Positions 61,412 through 64,000 of a DNA stretch of 64,000 bases are shown here, in pieces. The translations under genes were made by a program, and so were the position numbers. The notes below the pieces were generated by a model that saw nothing but the letters and a program-made list of their open reading frames with translations, did no database searches and was not told the origin of the DNA. The DNA comes from Persicaria tinctoria (Eukaryota; Streptophyta; Magnoliopsida; Caryophyllales; Polygonaceae): contig JBANSL010000005.1 of the NCBI GenBank assembly GCA_037127255.1, positions 124,001 to 188,000 on the forward strand, written 5' to 3'. The stretch's first letter is position 1. Every line of letters begins with the position of its first letter.

Positions 61412-61800
61412 GAGCATCAGCACTCATAGGGTAACCTCATCCCTCTCTCTCTTCGTAATATTTTGACACCTCATTTTCCACTAACTCTACCTCATCCTTT
61501 AAGAATTTATATCTTTTATCCCACATCCATAGGTTTACCCCATTACTATTTTTTAACTATATTTATACCCCACTACATATTTTAACCAATCAAAATTTAA
61601 CCCGCTTAATAAAAAAATAAAAAAACCCCACTTTTATTAATTTTATAAGACAAAAAGGGATGGGGGATGGGTTTACCCCATCCCACTAAGGTTGCCCCTT
61701 CCCCTTGATGGAGTGGGTTTGATCCCACACTCATAGGTTTACCTTATAGGAGGAGAGAGGGTGTAATGGGGTAATTGAAAACCCATGGGTGCGGATGCCC
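61412..61800. mobile_element. PIF/Harbinger (Tourist-like) MITE in the copia-3 leader
   Basis: Ends GAGCATCAGCACTCATAGG and, in reverse, GGGCATCCGCACCCATGGG. TTA on both sides (61409-61411 and 61801-61803). Arms are rich in TTACCCCATCCC-type blocks. 389 bp, non-coding. Confidence 0.85.
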
Positions 61801-62033
61801 TTATAGTATGTGGTGTGTAGTTATTCCATTTTCAAATTTACAATTGCATACGAAACATGTGTACATATATATTACTATTTGATGTACTATATAGCATATT
61901 ACTTTGACTTAAGAATACGGTAAAATTATAGCACTTGTATCTTATATGATTAATTTGCTTCGTATAATTAACCTTTAAATTTTAGCTTAATTATACAATA
62001 ATTAATCAATATGATTTTATGTGTAGTGATATT

Positions 62034-63075
62034 ATGGCAAACATCACCAAAAGGGAATTCGATATCCTGGACCTGTCAGGAGACAAGTACCTCGAAGGGA
62101 GGGTGGATGCCTTGACGCACTTGAAGGCTAATGGTATGGAAGAGACCGTCAAATAAAATAACACCACCACTCCACAGGAAAAGACCAAGGACATTGTCTT
62201 CCTTCGCCACCATATACACGAAAGCTTAAAGTCTGAGTATTTATTGGTGGAAGATCTGAAGGAATAATGGGAGAATTTAGCCGAAAGGTATGGCAATCAA
62301 GTGAATATATTACTCCCAATGGTCATATATGAATGGAACTCTTTACGGGTTCAAGATTTCAAAAATATCAGGAAGTATAACTCCGTTGTGTTTCGAATCA
62401 CATCGAAACTGAAATTATGTGGCCATGAAATTACCGAGGAGCAAATGATGGAGAAGACATTTTCAACAATGCATGCATCTAATGTGTTGTTACAGCAGCA
62501 ATACAGGCAGTGTGGCTTTAAAAAGTACTCTGACCTCATAAATGTGATGCTTGTGGCGGAGAAAAATAATGAACTCCTGATGAGGAACCACAACATGAGG
62601 CCTCCAGGTGCGGCACCATACCCTGAAGCGAATGTTGTGAATGCTATGAATACCAACACAAAGAGAGGTGTCGTAAAAATTCGCAGGGTTACAAGAAATG
62701 GAAAGGTTGTGGCAATGACCGCAAACAAGGCTATGGGAAAGGTAACTTCTCCAAAAAATATGGCAATCCTAGAGAATCCTCCTCCAAGGGGATGAAGCAA
62801 AAGGTCAAGAGGGGTCCAACAGGAACCCCAAACAAACCCAAGTCTCAGTGTTATCGATGTGGGATGACTGACCATTAGGCCAAAGTATGTCGTACAGCTA
62901 TGCACTTGTGTGAGATGTATCAAGCTTCCCAGAAAGAAAAGGGAAATGAGGTGGAAGCAAACTTTGCTACTAACAATCCTCCACAAATTCCCACTCTTGA
63001 TCTCGAACACATGTTTGCAAACAATGTCGAGACTGGTGATGAATTTCCCTATGATGAAGGCACTAATTTCTAAAT
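62034..63075 (+). pseudogene. copia-3 gag remnant
   Basis: Starts MANITKREFDILDLSGDKYL (copia-type gag). TAA codons interrupt it at 62154 and near 62265. The frame is then open to about 62660, where a shift moves the reading to another frame (GKGNFSKKYG). The zinc knuckle CYRCGMTDH-stop-AKVC (CX2CX4HX4C, with a TAG at the residue after His) and the tail ending DEGTNF follow. Not functional. Confidence 0.88.
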
Positions 63076-63229
63076 TTATATGTCTCTAATAAGTTGAATA
63101 TTTATTTGTCTAAGCCTTATGAAGTGTCCTTGTATAATAGCAGTGTAATCTCAATTTCCTTGTCCGAGTCCTATGTAGTGTCCTTGTATGATATTAGTGT
63201 AGCTTAAATTTCAATCGACCATGTAATAT

Positions 63230-64000
63230 AATGCTTGTATTAACTTTGTGTATTTTCTTAATTTCTGAAGTTATGAATTCATTTGGAGTTAATCGTGATC
63301 ATAAAGAGCAATGTCTAGTGGACAGTGCCACAACCCACACCATCCTGAAAAACAAAGAGTACTTCACTCAGTTGACAGTCTATGAAGGAAATGTCAACAC
63401 AATATCAGGTGTGGCAAAGTTGATCGAAGGATCAGGAAAAGCTTGTCTCTTGCTTCCAAGAGGGACAAAGCTTATAATAAAAGATGCATTATAAGGAGGT
63501 CTCAGAGAAATCTGTTAAGCTTCAAAGATGTGCGTCAAAATGGGTTTCATATTGAAACCGTGAATGAAAATGAAAATGAGTACTTGTGCTTGACTGCACA
63601 TGTATTTGGAAAAAGGGAAGTGGTAGAAAAGTTACCAGCATATTCCTCTGGACTATATTTTACTCATATAAGTCCATTTGAGATCAATATGGTGTCTAGG
63701 AGAAGTCCAGACAACCATAAAGTGTTTAACCTATGGCATGATCGTTTGGGTCATCCAGGTACAACAATGATGCACATAATTATTAAGAATTCACTTGGTC
63801 ATGCATTAAAGGATAAAAGGAGCCTTCAGACAAGTGATCTCAATTGTACTGCTTGTTCATTGGGCAAACTGATCACTAGGCCCTCGAAAAATAAAATAGT
63901 AGTCGAAGCTCCAGCATTTTTAGAAAGAATTCAAGGAGATATATGTGGGCCAATTGCGCCACCATGTGGACCGTTTCGCTACTTTATGGTGCTAATAGAC
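63230..64000 (+). pseudogene. copia-3 protease to integrase start, decayed
   Basis: Protease-like CLVDSATTHTILKNKEYF (D-S-A active-site triad) at about 63309-63360, then stops after 63490. GAG-pre-integrase WHDRLGHPGTTMMHIIIKNS at about 63735-63800 with the Cys pair CTACSLGKL, and the integrase start ERIQGDICGPIAPPCGPFRY running to the window edge. Confidence 0.88.

Larger units (their letters stand above)
59650..64000 (+). mobile_element. Ty1/copia element (copia-3), 5' half, cut by the window edge
   Basis: A 5' LTR, an unusually long 2.2-kb leader enlarged by two MITEs, a degenerate gag, and protease to integrase up to the right edge. Several stops and frameshifts show that it is inactive and old. 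RT, RNase H and the 3' LTR lie outside the window. Confidence 0.88.

Noticed and set aside
62351..63010. 219-codon minus-strand ORF
   Set aside because: Antisense of the copia-3 gag, whose gag and zinc-knuckle motifs read on the plus strand.

Overview
This window is nuclear DNA of a flowering plant, most likely a eudicot. The evidence is spliced genes with GT-AG introns, a 377-residue plant actin with the usual leader intron, plant-type ATG13, pectinesterase and spatacsin genes, and a dense set of plant transposons (MULEs, Helitron, Stowaway and Harbinger MITEs, Ty1/copia elements). AT-rich intergenic DNA and CCCTAAA-type repeats fit this. I cannot name the species.

Layout. 1-2108 is the 5' part of a minus-strand Ty1/copia element running off the left edge. 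3099-14428 is taken up by two neighbouring Mutator-like elements (MULEs), each with its own 9-bp target-site duplication and only 68 bp apart. MULE-A (3099-8880) is non-autonomous and full of repeats. MULE-B (8949-14428) carries a nearly intact transposase gene and a second, convergent gene. 16144-17891 is a two-exon pectinesterase gene on the minus strand. 18349-23225 is a nest of transposons: a long-TIR element holding a Stowaway, then a Helitron holding a 955-bp fold-back element and another Stowaway.

24227-30667 holds two ordinary plus-strand housekeeping genes, ATG13 and actin, each with an intron in its 5' leader. 33602-57718 is one very large minus-strand gene of 25 exons encoding spatacsin (3,195 codons). 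I traced every exon through matching splice phases, and found one in-frame TGA at codon 1509. Its introns hold a degenerate copia element (40589-44125), a 1-kb MULE-type fold-back element (46353-47361) and two Stowaway MITEs (48317-48857). Downstream of the spatacsin promoter lie a MITE-like element (58408-59090) and the 5' half of a third, decayed copia element (59650 to the right edge), whose leader holds two more MITEs.

How the parts relate. The four host genes belong to unrelated cell functions (cell wall, autophagy, cytoskeleton, endolysosomal trafficking), with no sign of a joint pathway. The most unusual region is the MULE pair. The ends of A match the ends of B in swapped order, so a 970-bp inverted repeat lies at their junction. 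B carries an accessory ORF resembling ATHILA ORF1/putative plant transposon proteins, next to a transposase stopped by a single TAG codon. Two transposon ORFs (the copia gag at 1212 and the transposase at 12229) are each interrupted by one TAG where CAG is expected, as deamination of methylated CHG sites would produce.
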